NCBI GenBank assembly: GCA_014799475.1
Contig: JAAVHX010000029.1
Location: 1 to 33,875, forward strand
Source: Clostridiales bacterium
Lineage (GTDB): Bacteria; Bacillota; Clostridia; Oscillospirales; Oscillospiraceae
DNA: 33,875 nt
Direction of reading: 5' to 3'
Part shown: positions 14,500 to 22,054 of the stretch, one piece after another
How the letters are laid out: every line of letters starts with the position of its first letter
Numbering within the stretch: position 1 is the first letter of the stretch
Notes under the pieces: model-generated
Told to the model about the DNA's origin: nothing
Databases searched by the model: none
What the model saw: only the letters and a program-made list of their open reading frames with translations
Position numbers and translations under genes: made by a program

Positions 14500-16662
14500 T
14501 CAACACAGTTTGTCCTTCCGCATGGTCAGGGAGATGCGCTTCTTTTTCTCGTCCACTTCCTTCACCCACACCGTCACCACATCCCCCACACTGAGTACCT
14601 CGGAGGGGTGCTTCAGATATCGGTCGCAAATCTGGCTGATATGCACCAGACCGTCCTGGTGGACGCCAATATCCACGAAGGCCCCGAAGTCGATGACGTT
14701 GCGCACGGTGCCGCGCAATTCCATGCCGGGCTTCAGGTCCTTCATATCCATCACGTCGGTGCGCAGCACGGGGGCGGGCAGCTCGTCCCGGGGGTCCCGG
14801 CCCGGCTTGACCAGTTCGGCAGCCACGTCCAGCAGAGTGGGCACGCCCACGCTGCACTCCGCCGCCGCCTTGTCTAGGCCGTAGGCGGCAAGACGGCCTT
14901 TGAGGTCGCCCAGCCTGCCCGCCTTCACATCCGCCATGTTCTGGCCGCACAGAGCCAGCAGCTTTTCCGCCGCGGCGTAGCTCTCCGGGTGGACGGCGGT
15001 GTTGTCCAGGGGAGATTTGCTCTCCGGCACCCGCAGGAAGCCAGCCGACTGCTGAAACGCCTTGGGTCCCAGCTTGGGCACCTTCAAAATCTGCTTTCGG
15101 GTGGTAAAGGGACCGTTTTCCGCACGGTATTTCACAATATTTTTGGCCGTGGTGCCGTTCAGCCCCGCCACCCGGGTGAGCAGAGGCGCGGAGGCGGTGT
15201 TCACATCCACGCCCACGGCGTTGACGCAGTCCTCCACCACGCCGTCCAGGGTCTCTCCCAGCCGGGCCTGGGGCATATCGTGCTGATACTGACCCACACC
15301 GATGGACTTGGGGTCGATCTTCACCAGCTCCGCCAGCGGGTCCTGGAGGCGCCGGGCAATGGATACGGCGGAGCGCAGATTCACGTCGAACTCCGGGAAC
15401 TCCTCCGCCGCCAGCTTGGAGGCGGAATAAACCGACGCCCCCGCCTCGTTGACAATGGCATAGCTGACTCCGCCGCCCACTTTGCGGATGAGCTCCACCG
15501 TCATCTGCTCGGTCTCCCGGCTGGCGGTGCCGTTGCCGATGGCAATGTGGGCAACCTTGTGCTTTTTGATGAGAACGGCCAGCTTTTCGATGGCCTCGTT
15601 CTTTCCCCGTTCGCCGTGGGTGGGGTAGACAACCGTGGTGTCCAGCACTTTGCCGGTGGGGTCAACCACTGCCACTTTACACCCCATGCGATAGCCCGGG
15701 TCCAACCCCATAGTGACGAAGCCCTTTACCGGCGGCTGCATCAACAGGGGCTTTAGGTTCAGCGCAAACTGGCCAATGGCTCCCTCGCTGGCCCTGTCCG
15801 TCAGCTCGGAGCGCACCTCCCGCTCCAGGGACGGGGCAATGAGCCGGTCATAGGCGTCCTCGGCGGCGGCTTTGACAAACTCCATGGCTGCCCGCCCCGG
15901 CACCACCTTCCGGCACAGAGCCGCCAGCGCGGTTTCCCGGTCCATCTCCACAGAGACCTTCAAAATCTCCTCCCGCTCACCCCGGTTCATGGCCAGCACC
16001 TGATACCCCTGTGTTTTCAATAAAGCACTTGAAAACTCATAGTAAAGGCGGTACACGCTGTCCTCCGGTTCCTTGGCCGCCGCTTTAGAGGTAATGCTAC
16101 CCCGCCGCCAATACAGCTCCCGCAGCATTTTACGCACGTCGGCGTCGTCGGAGATGATCTCCGCCACAATGTCGGACGCGCCCTGTAAAGCGTCCTCCGC
16201 CGTCTCCACACCCTTTTCCGCGTCAATATAGTTCGCCGCCTCGGCCAGCGGGTCGGGGCAGGGAGCGCCCTTTGCAAACAACAGCTCTGCCAGGGGCTCC
16301 AGCCCCTTCTCGCGTGCCTGCGTGGCGCGGGTGCGGCGCTTTTGTTTGTAGGGTCTGTAAAGGTCCTCCACTTCTGCCAGGGTGGAGGCGGCGTCGATGG
16401 CGGCGGACAGCTCGTCGGTCAGCTTGCCCTGGCCCTCGATGGACTGCTTCACCTCATCCCGGCGGGTCTGCAAATTGCGCAGGTACTGTAAGCGGTCCGC
16501 CAGCTGACGGATCAGCTGGTCGTCCATGGCCCCGTGCAGCTCCTTGCGGTAGCGGGCGATGAAGGGCACCGTATTCCCCTCGTCCAGCAGGGTGATGATG
16601 TTTTCGATATGCTGCTCCGGGCGTTCCAGTTCCCGGGCCAGAATCTGTATAATCGTCTCCAT
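14500..16662 (-). CDS. tex: Tex family RNA-binding transcription accessory protein
   Basis: A 720-aa protein of normal Tex length. ATG 16662 follows AAGGAG by six bases. The Tex N-terminal helical region covers residues 1-190 (ITLLDEGNTVPFIARYRKE, EVEDLYRPYKQKRRTRA). A YqgF/RNase H-like domain begins near 325 (FVTMGLDPGYRMGCKVAVVD). HhH motifs follow (SIGVGQYQHDM, NTASAPLLTRVAGLNGTTAK). The S1 RNA-binding domain forms the last ~75 residues (GMELRGTVRNVIDFGAFVDI, DGLVHISQIC). Tex binds nucleic acid and associates with RNA polymerase and mRNA in the cytoplasm; its exact task in Clostridia is not settled. It is 22 bp downstream of the C_GCAxxG_C_C gene and ends at a strong terminator. Confidence 0.95.
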   Translation of the reverse strand: METIIQILARELERPEQHIENIITLLDEGNTVPFIARYRKELHGAMDDQLIRQLADRLQYLRNLQTRRDEVKQSIEGQGKLTDELSAAIDAASTLAEVEDLYRPYKQKRRTRATQAREKGLEPLAELLFAKGAPCPDPLAEAANYIDAEKGVETAEDALQGASDIVAEIISDDADVRKMLRELYWRRGSITSKAAAKEPEDSVYRLYYEFSSALLKTQGYQVLAMNRGEREEILKVSVEMDRETALAALCRKVVPGRAAMEFVKAAAEDAYDRLIAPSLEREVRSELTDRASEGAIGQFALNLKPLLMQPPVKGFVTMGLDPGYRMGCKVAVVDPTGKVLDTTVVYPTHGERGKNEAIEKLAVLIKKHKVAHIAIGNGTASRETEQMTVELIRKVGGGVSYAIVNEAGASVYSASKLAAEEFPEFDVNLRSAVSIARRLQDPLAELVKIDPKSIGVGQYQHDMPQARLGETLDGVVEDCVNAVGVDVNTASAPLLTRVAGLNGTTAKNIVKYRAENGPFTTRKQILKVPKLGPKAFQQSAGFLRVPESKSPLDNTAVHPESYAAAEKLLALCGQNMADVKAGRLGDLKGRLAAYGLDKAAAECSVGVPTLLDVAAELVKPGRDPRDELPAPVLRTDVMDMKDLKPGMELRGTVRNVIDFGAFVDIGVHQDGLVHISQICDRYLKHPSEVLSVGDVVTVWVKEVDEKKKRISLTMRKDKLC

Positions 16663-16684
16663 TTATATCTCCTTGTTATCGGTT

Positions 16685-17071
16685 TTACTCCAAGCCTGTC
16701 TCTTGACAGACAAAATCCACACACTGCCGCACCATACGGTCGCAGTGGGGCTTCTTTTCCTCGCCCCGCTCAAAGGCCGCCTTCAACAGCGCGGCGCAGT
16801 CGATGGCCCCATTTTCCGCGCGGAACTGCCGGATCAGCTCCAGACGCTTCTCTTGAGGCAGGCCCAGTCCGCCCAGGGCGGTGAGGGCCCCCACCAGCGC
16901 TCCGCAGGTGGCGCCGCAGCCCATGCCGCCGCCAAAGTTCAGGGCCATGTCATAGGCCTGCTCCCGGCTGATGCCCATGTCACGGGCGAAGGGGACCACC
17001 ACCGCCTGGGCGCAGTTATAGTGGACCTGGGTATCCGCCCGCAGGGCGGCCATATCTTCTCTTCTCGTCAT
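16685..17071 (-). CDS. C_GCAxxG_C_C family redox protein
   Basis: A 128-aa protein. ATG 17071 was chosen because AAGGAGCGATCACA precedes it; an upstream in-frame ATG at 17182 lacks a ribosome site and would add an unrelated extension. The family's signature is clear: YNCAQAVV (first Cys), then GGGMGCGATCGALVGAL (GCAxxG-type core with two Cys), and C-terminal cysteines in DCAALLK, HCDRMVRQC and FVC. Members are small soluble proteins thought to bind a metal or take part in redox chemistry, often near electron-transfer genes. The gene is co-directional with and 22 bp ahead of tex, so they are probably co-transcribed. No specific substrate can be assigned. Confidence 0.88.
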   Translation of the reverse strand: MTRREDMAALRADTQVHYNCAQAVVVPFARDMGISREQAYDMALNFGGGMGCGATCGALVGALTALGGLGLPQEKRLELIRQFRAENGAIDCAALLKAAFERGEEKKPHCDRMVRQCVDFVCQETGLE

Positions 17072-17173
17072 TGTGATCGCTCCTTGTTTTGATGGCAGAG
17101 CGCACCTGGCGGCGCTCTGCCTGAGCTTAAAGTATATCACAGTTTTGCCCGCTTGAAAAGCAATGGCGGCAGA

Positions 17174-17201
17174 AGCCGACAATGCTCACACATTGTCGGC
17201 T
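17174..17201 (-). terminator. Perfect 11-bp hairpin after the PP2C operon
   Basis: AGCCGACAATG (17174-17184), six-base loop, CATTGTCGGCT (17191-17201). It lies about 65 bases after the PP2C stop codon. No T-run follows on the minus strand, so it may be a 3' stability hairpin more than a factor-independent terminator. Confidence 0.45.
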
Positions 17202-17266
17202 CTCTTGCGCCTTAATTCAACATTCTCTCAAAAAGATTCCTATGTGTCTACCTTTCGTTTACAGTT

Positions 17267-18064
17267 TCACTTTGCCGGAAGTCCTGACTTATGAATTGGC
17301 GCGGATGCGTCTTTTCTGCTTCTGAACGTCTGGTCATCCCAGGCAATCACGACAAGGCCGAGGTCGTCTCCACTGCGCTTGGAGAAAATCTGCCGCATAT
17401 TGAACTCCAGAGCCTGGCTGATAGTCTCTTCATCGCCGTCCTCAAGCCAGCGCGCAATGGTGCCGCAAGCCGGGGCGGGTTCCCCCGTGCTTTGCTGGTA
17501 CAGGCTCTCCGCCATGCCGTCGCTCATCATCAGCAGCGCTCCCGGATCTTCCAGTCTGCCTCTGTGAAGGCGGAGATGCTCCGCCGCATCGTCGGTGGTA
17601 ATGAAGAAGGTCTCGTTTTGATACACTCCATTTTCCGGAGGGCTGAATACCAAAGCTGTGCCGTTCTGAACGAACACCTGGACACCGTCTCCCAGGTGCC
17701 CGGAGAGATAACGGCCATCGGCATGACCGGCAAAGAACAGCAGCGTGCTGGCCAACTCATAAATCGGAGGCTCCTGCTGGCAAAGAACCCGCGTACAAGT
17801 CTGTATCAGTTCCTCCGCTAGAACGCCATCCTCCATGGCCCAGAGATCATCGAACCGCCGGCACAGCAGCTCCGAGGTGCACTGCGTCACGCAGGCCGCC
17901 CCCAGATCGCTGCTGGCACAGCTTCCCGCTCCGTCCGCTAGGGCGGCGCAGACTGCGTATCCGTTCCGATACAGCGCGACCTTGTCCTGACAGGGGCGGC
18001 CGGCGGAGAGGTGGCTGCGGCCCGCACAGGCGGCCAGGCTGATTTTATACTCCATCCGCCTCAC
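17267..18064 (-). CDS. PP2C-type protein phosphatase of the kinase/VWA operon
   Basis: A 265-aa PP2C-fold Ser/Thr phosphatase (PP2C_2-like), cytoplasmic. Metal-binding motifs are in the expected order: RPCQDKVALY (first Asp), ALADGAGSCASSDLGA (DG-G motif, here DGAGS), GHLGDGVQVF, LLMMSDGMAESLY and the closing SGDDLGLVVI. Start GTG 18064 overlaps the VWA stop codon by four bases (GTGA); ATG 18055 three codons further in is an alternative and gives a more usual family start (MEYKISLAACAGRSHLSAG). It is the last gene of the operon with the Sel1, kinase and VWA genes, and probably removes the phosphates set by the kinase. Kinase, PP2C and TerY-like VWA together match the TerY-P triad described by comparative genomics. 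Confidence 0.9.
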   Translation of the reverse strand: MRRMEYKISLAACAGRSHLSAGRPCQDKVALYRNGYAVCAALADGAGSCASSDLGAACVTQCTSELLCRRFDDLWAMEDGVLAEELIQTCTRVLCQQEPPIYELASTLLFFAGHADGRYLSGHLGDGVQVFVQNGTALVFSPPENGVYQNETFFITTDDAAEHLRLHRGRLEDPGALLMMSDGMAESLYQQSTGEPAPACGTIARWLEDGDEETISQALEFNMRQIFSKRSGDDLGLVVIAWDDQTFRSRKDASAPIHKSGLPAK

Positions 18065-18813
18065 CGCTGCTTCCGCTCCAGGACCTCACCCCAGGTGGTG
18101 GTGGGGTCATAGCGGACTTCCTCCCCGCTCATGGACTGACTGGTCTTTTCAATGCTCCGGCTGAGCCAGGCGAAGAATTCCTGGAACTTCATATCCCGCA
18201 GATATTGGATTCTGCCATCCGGCGAGAGGGTCATTAAAGAAGCGCACTTCATCCGCTGCTCATCGCCCACGGTGATGCACAGCACATTCAGGTGCTTGGC
18301 GTCACTTTCTGCCTTCAGAAGTTCCGCCGCGTGAGCCAGTTCCCGGGGAGATTGGCTCTCGTCACCGTCGCCGATCAGAATAAGCCAGGGGCGGTACCAG
18401 GTGATACCGTTGTCCCGGTAGCGGCGCTTGCGCAGCTCCAGGTTCTCCAGTGCGGTCTTCACCGCATCCGCAAGGGGCGTAGCCCCATCGGCGGTGAGCC
18501 TGGGGAGCCCCTGCTCAAGGATGCGGTCCGGTGTGGCAAAGTCCCGCTCCACCCGGGCCATGGGGCCGCCATAACTGATGATACAAAGCTCCGCCGAATC
18601 CCTGGCAATGGGGTCCCGCTCCATGTCGCGGCAGAAGGAGTCCAGCCCCTCCAGCACCCGGTCCAATCGCCGCTGCTGGCGCATGGAGAAGGAACAGTCC
18701 ACACAGATGACCACCGGCGTGCGGGTCTCGGGGTTGGTGACCAGGTCGCCCTCCTCCAGCAGATAGTCCTCCGGCGTTTTGTTGGGGAATCTCCCCGCTG
18801 TTTTTTTCGGCAT
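18061..18813 (-). CDS. TerY-like VWA domain protein
   Basis: A 250-aa protein. ATG 18813 is preferred: AGGAAGGAG stands eight bases before it, whereas GTG 18822 lies within that site. The von Willebrand A domain covers about residues 25-215. It has an intact MIDAS: DCSFSM (DxSxS) after VVICV, the Thr in DGATPLADAVKTAL, and the Asp in LILIGDGDES. The stretch GITWYRPWLILIGDGDE is the TerY signature. VWA proteins of this type are thought to be scaffolds that bind partners through a metal in response to a signal. It starts 35 bp after the kinase and overlaps the phosphatase, so all are one transcript. Confidence 0.9.
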   Translation of the reverse strand: MPKKTAGRFPNKTPEDYLLEEGDLVTNPETRTPVVICVDCSFSMRQQRRLDRVLEGLDSFCRDMERDPIARDSAELCIISYGGPMARVERDFATPDRILEQGLPRLTADGATPLADAVKTALENLELRKRRYRDNGITWYRPWLILIGDGDESQSPRELAHAAELLKAESDAKHLNVLCITVGDEQRMKCASLMTLSPDGRIQYLRDMKFQEFFAWLSRSIEKTSQSMSGEEVRYDPTTTWGEVLERKQR

Positions 18814-18847
18814 TTCTGTCACTCCTTCCTGAGTTTAGCCGCCCTTT

Positions 18848-21800
18848 TCAGCGCCACGCATTAAGGCACTTGGGACAGAGGACCGGCTTCCCGAACCGGC
18901 GGAGCCGCTCCAGCTTGTCCCGGCCGGTGCGGAAGGTCTCCCGGCAGTCCGGCCCCTCACAGGAAACCAGGGGCCGCTCATAGTCCAGGCAGCTGGGGCA
19001 CAGCGGCCGGATATTCCTGGAGCGCAGCTCCTCCAGCCAGTCCCGGGAGATCGTGTAGCTGCTGCCGCAGCGGCTGCAGGCGGTTTGGGCATTGGCGCAG
19101 TCCGGGCAAAGCATGGGCAGTCCCTTCCACGTCCGCTCCCGCCAAATGGAAACCAGCGTCTCAAAGGGAGTCCCGCAGACATCGCAGGGGATCGTGTACT
19201 TCCGTTCCCGGAAATTTCGGTACATGATGCGGTGGGTGGGACAGAGGTCCGGCTCCCGGTCGCTGCGGCGGCGATAGGTCGCCTCGTCAATATTATAGGA
19301 TTTTCCGCACTCTGAACAAACTTTATCCAGCATGGTGCCGTCTATATCCTTGAAGCCCTCCGGGGTCAGCTCATCGCTGCTGTGCACCAGTTCGATCTGA
19401 CGGACATACTCCCGCAGGATCCCCTCCCACTCCCCGGCGGAGAGGCGGCCCTTTCCTGTAAAGGTGCTGTGGAAAGCCGATTTTACCTGGTAGGTCATGT
19501 GGCTCCAGATCTCCCGCCACCGTCCTACCGGAGTCTGGTCCGTGTAGCCCTCCTCCTCGCCGGCGCGGAAGGGATAGGGAAAGTTCCCAGCGATGATGGC
19601 GTCCAGCACATTGTCGCTGTCCGTGCTGCGGCTCTCGTAGGGAGATTTGCCCAGCATCAGGACCTCAAACAGCACCACGGCCATGGAATACCGCTCGTGA
19701 TCCAGCGTCCGGAGGTAATTGTAGTTCTCCTGGCCGCTCCGGCGAACCTCCTTCAGAACCTCCGGCGGCGTATACCGGTCCGACCGCACCGGACAGGGAA
19801 AACCGCCGAACTGATAGCTGTCACAGTCCACGAAATAGACAGCGCAGTTGGGGGCCACCATAAAGTTCCTGGGATTGACATCCCCCATCAGGATGCCCTT
19901 TTCGTGCATTTGCGCAAAGGCCCCCGCGATATTGGCGGCGATGAGGGCCAGGCTTTTCCGGGTCCAGCCCAGGGCCATGATATTCCGGTTGTTCCGGCCC
20001 GGCTTATAAACGGTCTGGCACAGCTCCCTGGCCTCGGCTTTGGGCATCAGATAGCCCGCCCATTCGCCGCCGGAAGTAAAGACCAGCGCCTGGGGCCAGC
20101 AGAGTCCCGGAATATCGGGAGAGGCCGCCGTCATATGGCGCAGCTTTTCCCGCCGTTCCTCCGTTAGCTGGTCCTGATGATAAATTTTGACCACGGCCCG
20201 ATTCCGCCGGCTTACGGCATAGACGGTGCCTTCGCCTCCGGCGCTGCCCACCGGGCTGCCCAAAATAAGCTCCTGACGGGATCCGTCAGGCAGCTCCGCC
20301 GTGACACGGCTTCCAGTTTTGGGCTGCTTCTTCATAGAAAGGAGCGTCTTAGAGGAACCGCCTTGGGCCAGGACAGGCGGGGCGGATTCCGCCTGACGCG
20401 GCCGGGGCTCTTGCGGCGCCGAGGCCTCCGGAGCCCTGCCGGACGGCGGCGGAGGGGCTTCCGGTTCTGATTTATCCTCCGTTAGCATAGCCAGATAGCT
20501 GGCCCTGGTATCCCGGTACAAAAGCAGCTCCCCGTCTACGCAGGGCTTGGCGGCGGCGGCGTTGGGGAACTCCTTCAGTTCCCCGGCCAGCTGCCGATCC
20601 ATGGTCAGCGCCAGGAATCGGTTTTCCGGATAATCCTCCGCCACCTGGCGGATGTTTACATAGCTCCGGGTGCTGGAGGTAGGGCTGAACACCACCTCCA
20701 GGCACTTGCGCTGGCGCAGGAACCGGAGGGTCTTGATGGCGGTTTTGCTGTTTTTATGGGCTTTCTGGCGCTGGTCGGACAGCTCTTCCGCCATATCCGG
20801 ATCCAGTTCCGCCAGCTCCAGGGCGGTGTAGGGCGCGCTGCCGCGAAACGCGCTGAACAACCCCGCCACCACAGATTCATCCACCAGAAGCTTTTCGTGC
20901 CGCCGCGCCAGCAGAGGCGCCAGCCGTTCATTCAGCAGCTCGCGGCCCTCGGCAGAGAGAAACATGCTCTCGTCCACCAGCAGCGTAAAGCAGTCCAGTA
21001 TGGCAGACAAGACGCTCTCCCGGGGCGGGAGCATGGTCCCGGTTCGCTGAAGCAGCGCGGCGGCGTCTCTGTGGCTTCTCAATGGGCGGAGGAGCCGCTT
21101 CTCATGCTGCCGGGAGGTTTTTTTTGCCGCAGGGCGTTTCTGCGCCCGCTCCGCGGCCTCCCCTTGAGTAGCGGCGGGCTTTTTGCCCAGCAGGGCGGCT
21201 ACGCTGGGAGACCAGCTCAGCTTCTCTTTGAGAACTTGCCGGTCCTCCTCATAGACCATGCCATTTTGGCACGAAAGCCGCAGAAAGTCGGCGGCCTCCT
21301 CCAGCGCCTGTGTCTGCTGAGGAGTGAGGCCGTCCTCGGAGAGGAACAGCTCCCGGCCCAGCTCCTCCAGGGAAATGGGCGGGTATCCGAACATGTCCCG
21401 GCACCTGGCCTCAATCCGCTCCCAATATGCCTCCAAGGGCTCCAGGGGGTCTTTCCAGTCAGGCGTCCAGCCGGTTTTCCGCTGGATGGGCGCGGTGAGC
21501 TGTTCCAGGAGATTTAGGTCGTTTTCAATGGATTCCCGTGTGATTCCATCCACTTCTTCAGAGCCGTCATGCGCTTTCCGATTGCGCAACTTGATGGATT
21601 CCCGGAGCACATCTTCATAGGGTGCTTTGGGATAGCGGCAGCCGCGCTTCCCGGTGCGGATACCCACCTGGAAGGTCTTGAAGAAATTCAGGCTGTCTGA
21701 GGCGAATCCCTTGCCGTCCGGCAGCTCCCGTTCCCCGCCATAGAGCAGATACTTGTTATAAGCTTGAATATCCAGCTTTTCATAGGGACATTCGGGGCAT

Positions 21801-22024
21801 TTCCTGGGGTTGTTTCCGTCCCACTCTTTCATGATCGCTTCACCCCTGCCTCCGATGAGGAACAGGTTCTTCCAGAATACCTCGTCCGTCAGCTTCGCCT
21901 CATGGTTGGCATACTTCACCGCCGCGGCTACGTAGTTGGTGATTTGGAACAGCACCTCTTTGACGAAGAAATGGCCCTTCCGCCGCTGTTCCGCATCAAG
22001 CTCCAGGTTTTTTTGCTCACTCAA
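18848..22024 (-). CDS. Multidomain kinase: HEPN-like + PIN-like + protein kinase + zinc ribbons
   Basis: A 1058-aa protein starting at TTG 22024 with GGAGG eight bases upstream. Residues 1-185 are helical with a CPECP knuckle (76-80) and KLRNRKAHDG, an R-x4-H motif (R147...H152) typical of HEPN RNases. Residues ~345-510 look like a PIN nuclease: FTLLVDESMF (D351), KLLVDESVVAGL, TALELAELDPD, SKTAIKTLRFL and ALTMDRQLAGEL (D476). After a Pro-rich linker (518-560) comes a Ser/Thr kinase (590-880): glycine loop GSAGGEGTVYAV, VVKIY lysine, catalytic MGDVNPRNFM (HRD altered to MGD), and DCDSY in place of DFG. Four CxxC...CPxC zinc-ribbon-like units fill 903-1053. It sits 30 bp after the Sel1 gene and before VWA and PP2C. 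Kinase and zinc ribbons are firm; the HEPN and PIN calls are by motif only. Confidence 0.8.
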   Translation of the reverse strand: MSEQKNLELDAEQRRKGHFFVKEVLFQITNYVAAAVKYANHEAKLTDEVFWKNLFLIGGRGEAIMKEWDGNNPRKCPECPYEKLDIQAYNKYLLYGGERELPDGKGFASDSLNFFKTFQVGIRTGKRGCRYPKAPYEDVLRESIKLRNRKAHDGSEEVDGITRESIENDLNLLEQLTAPIQRKTGWTPDWKDPLEPLEAYWERIEARCRDMFGYPPISLEELGRELFLSEDGLTPQQTQALEEAADFLRLSCQNGMVYEEDRQVLKEKLSWSPSVAALLGKKPAATQGEAAERAQKRPAAKKTSRQHEKRLLRPLRSHRDAAALLQRTGTMLPPRESVLSAILDCFTLLVDESMFLSAEGRELLNERLAPLLARRHEKLLVDESVVAGLFSAFRGSAPYTALELAELDPDMAEELSDQRQKAHKNSKTAIKTLRFLRQRKCLEVVFSPTSSTRSYVNIRQVAEDYPENRFLALTMDRQLAGELKEFPNAAAAKPCVDGELLLYRDTRASYLAMLTEDKSEPEAPPPPSGRAPEASAPQEPRPRQAESAPPVLAQGGSSKTLLSMKKQPKTGSRVTAELPDGSRQELILGSPVGSAGGEGTVYAVSRRNRAVVKIYHQDQLTEERREKLRHMTAASPDIPGLCWPQALVFTSGGEWAGYLMPKAEARELCQTVYKPGRNNRNIMALGWTRKSLALIAANIAGAFAQMHEKGILMGDVNPRNFMVAPNCAVYFVDCDSYQFGGFPCPVRSDRYTPPEVLKEVRRSGQENYNYLRTLDHERYSMAVVLFEVLMLGKSPYESRSTDSDNVLDAIIAGNFPYPFRAGEEEGYTDQTPVGRWREIWSHMTYQVKSAFHSTFTGKGRLSAGEWEGILREYVRQIELVHSSDELTPEGFKDIDGTMLDKVCSECGKSYNIDEATYRRRSDREPDLCPTHRIMYRNFRERKYTIPCDVCGTPFETLVSIWRERTWKGLPMLCPDCANAQTACSRCGSSYTISRDWLEELRSRNIRPLCPSCLDYERPLVSCEGPDCRETFRTGRDKLERLRRFGKPVLCPKCLNAWR

Positions 22025-22054
22025 CTGCGCGCCCTCCTCTCTCTGTTGTTCCGG

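Noticed and set aside
14989-15756. Plus-strand open frame inside tex
   Set aside because: It is opposite to the conserved YqgF/HhH part of tex and arises from GC-rich codon use; no ribosome site and no recognisable domain.
17087-17122. GGCAGAGCGC...GCGCTCTGCC hairpin upstream of the C_GCAxxG_C_C gene as a riboswitch or attenuator
   Set aside because: It is a simple stem without a T-run or alternative pairing partner; nothing points to a ligand-binding leader.
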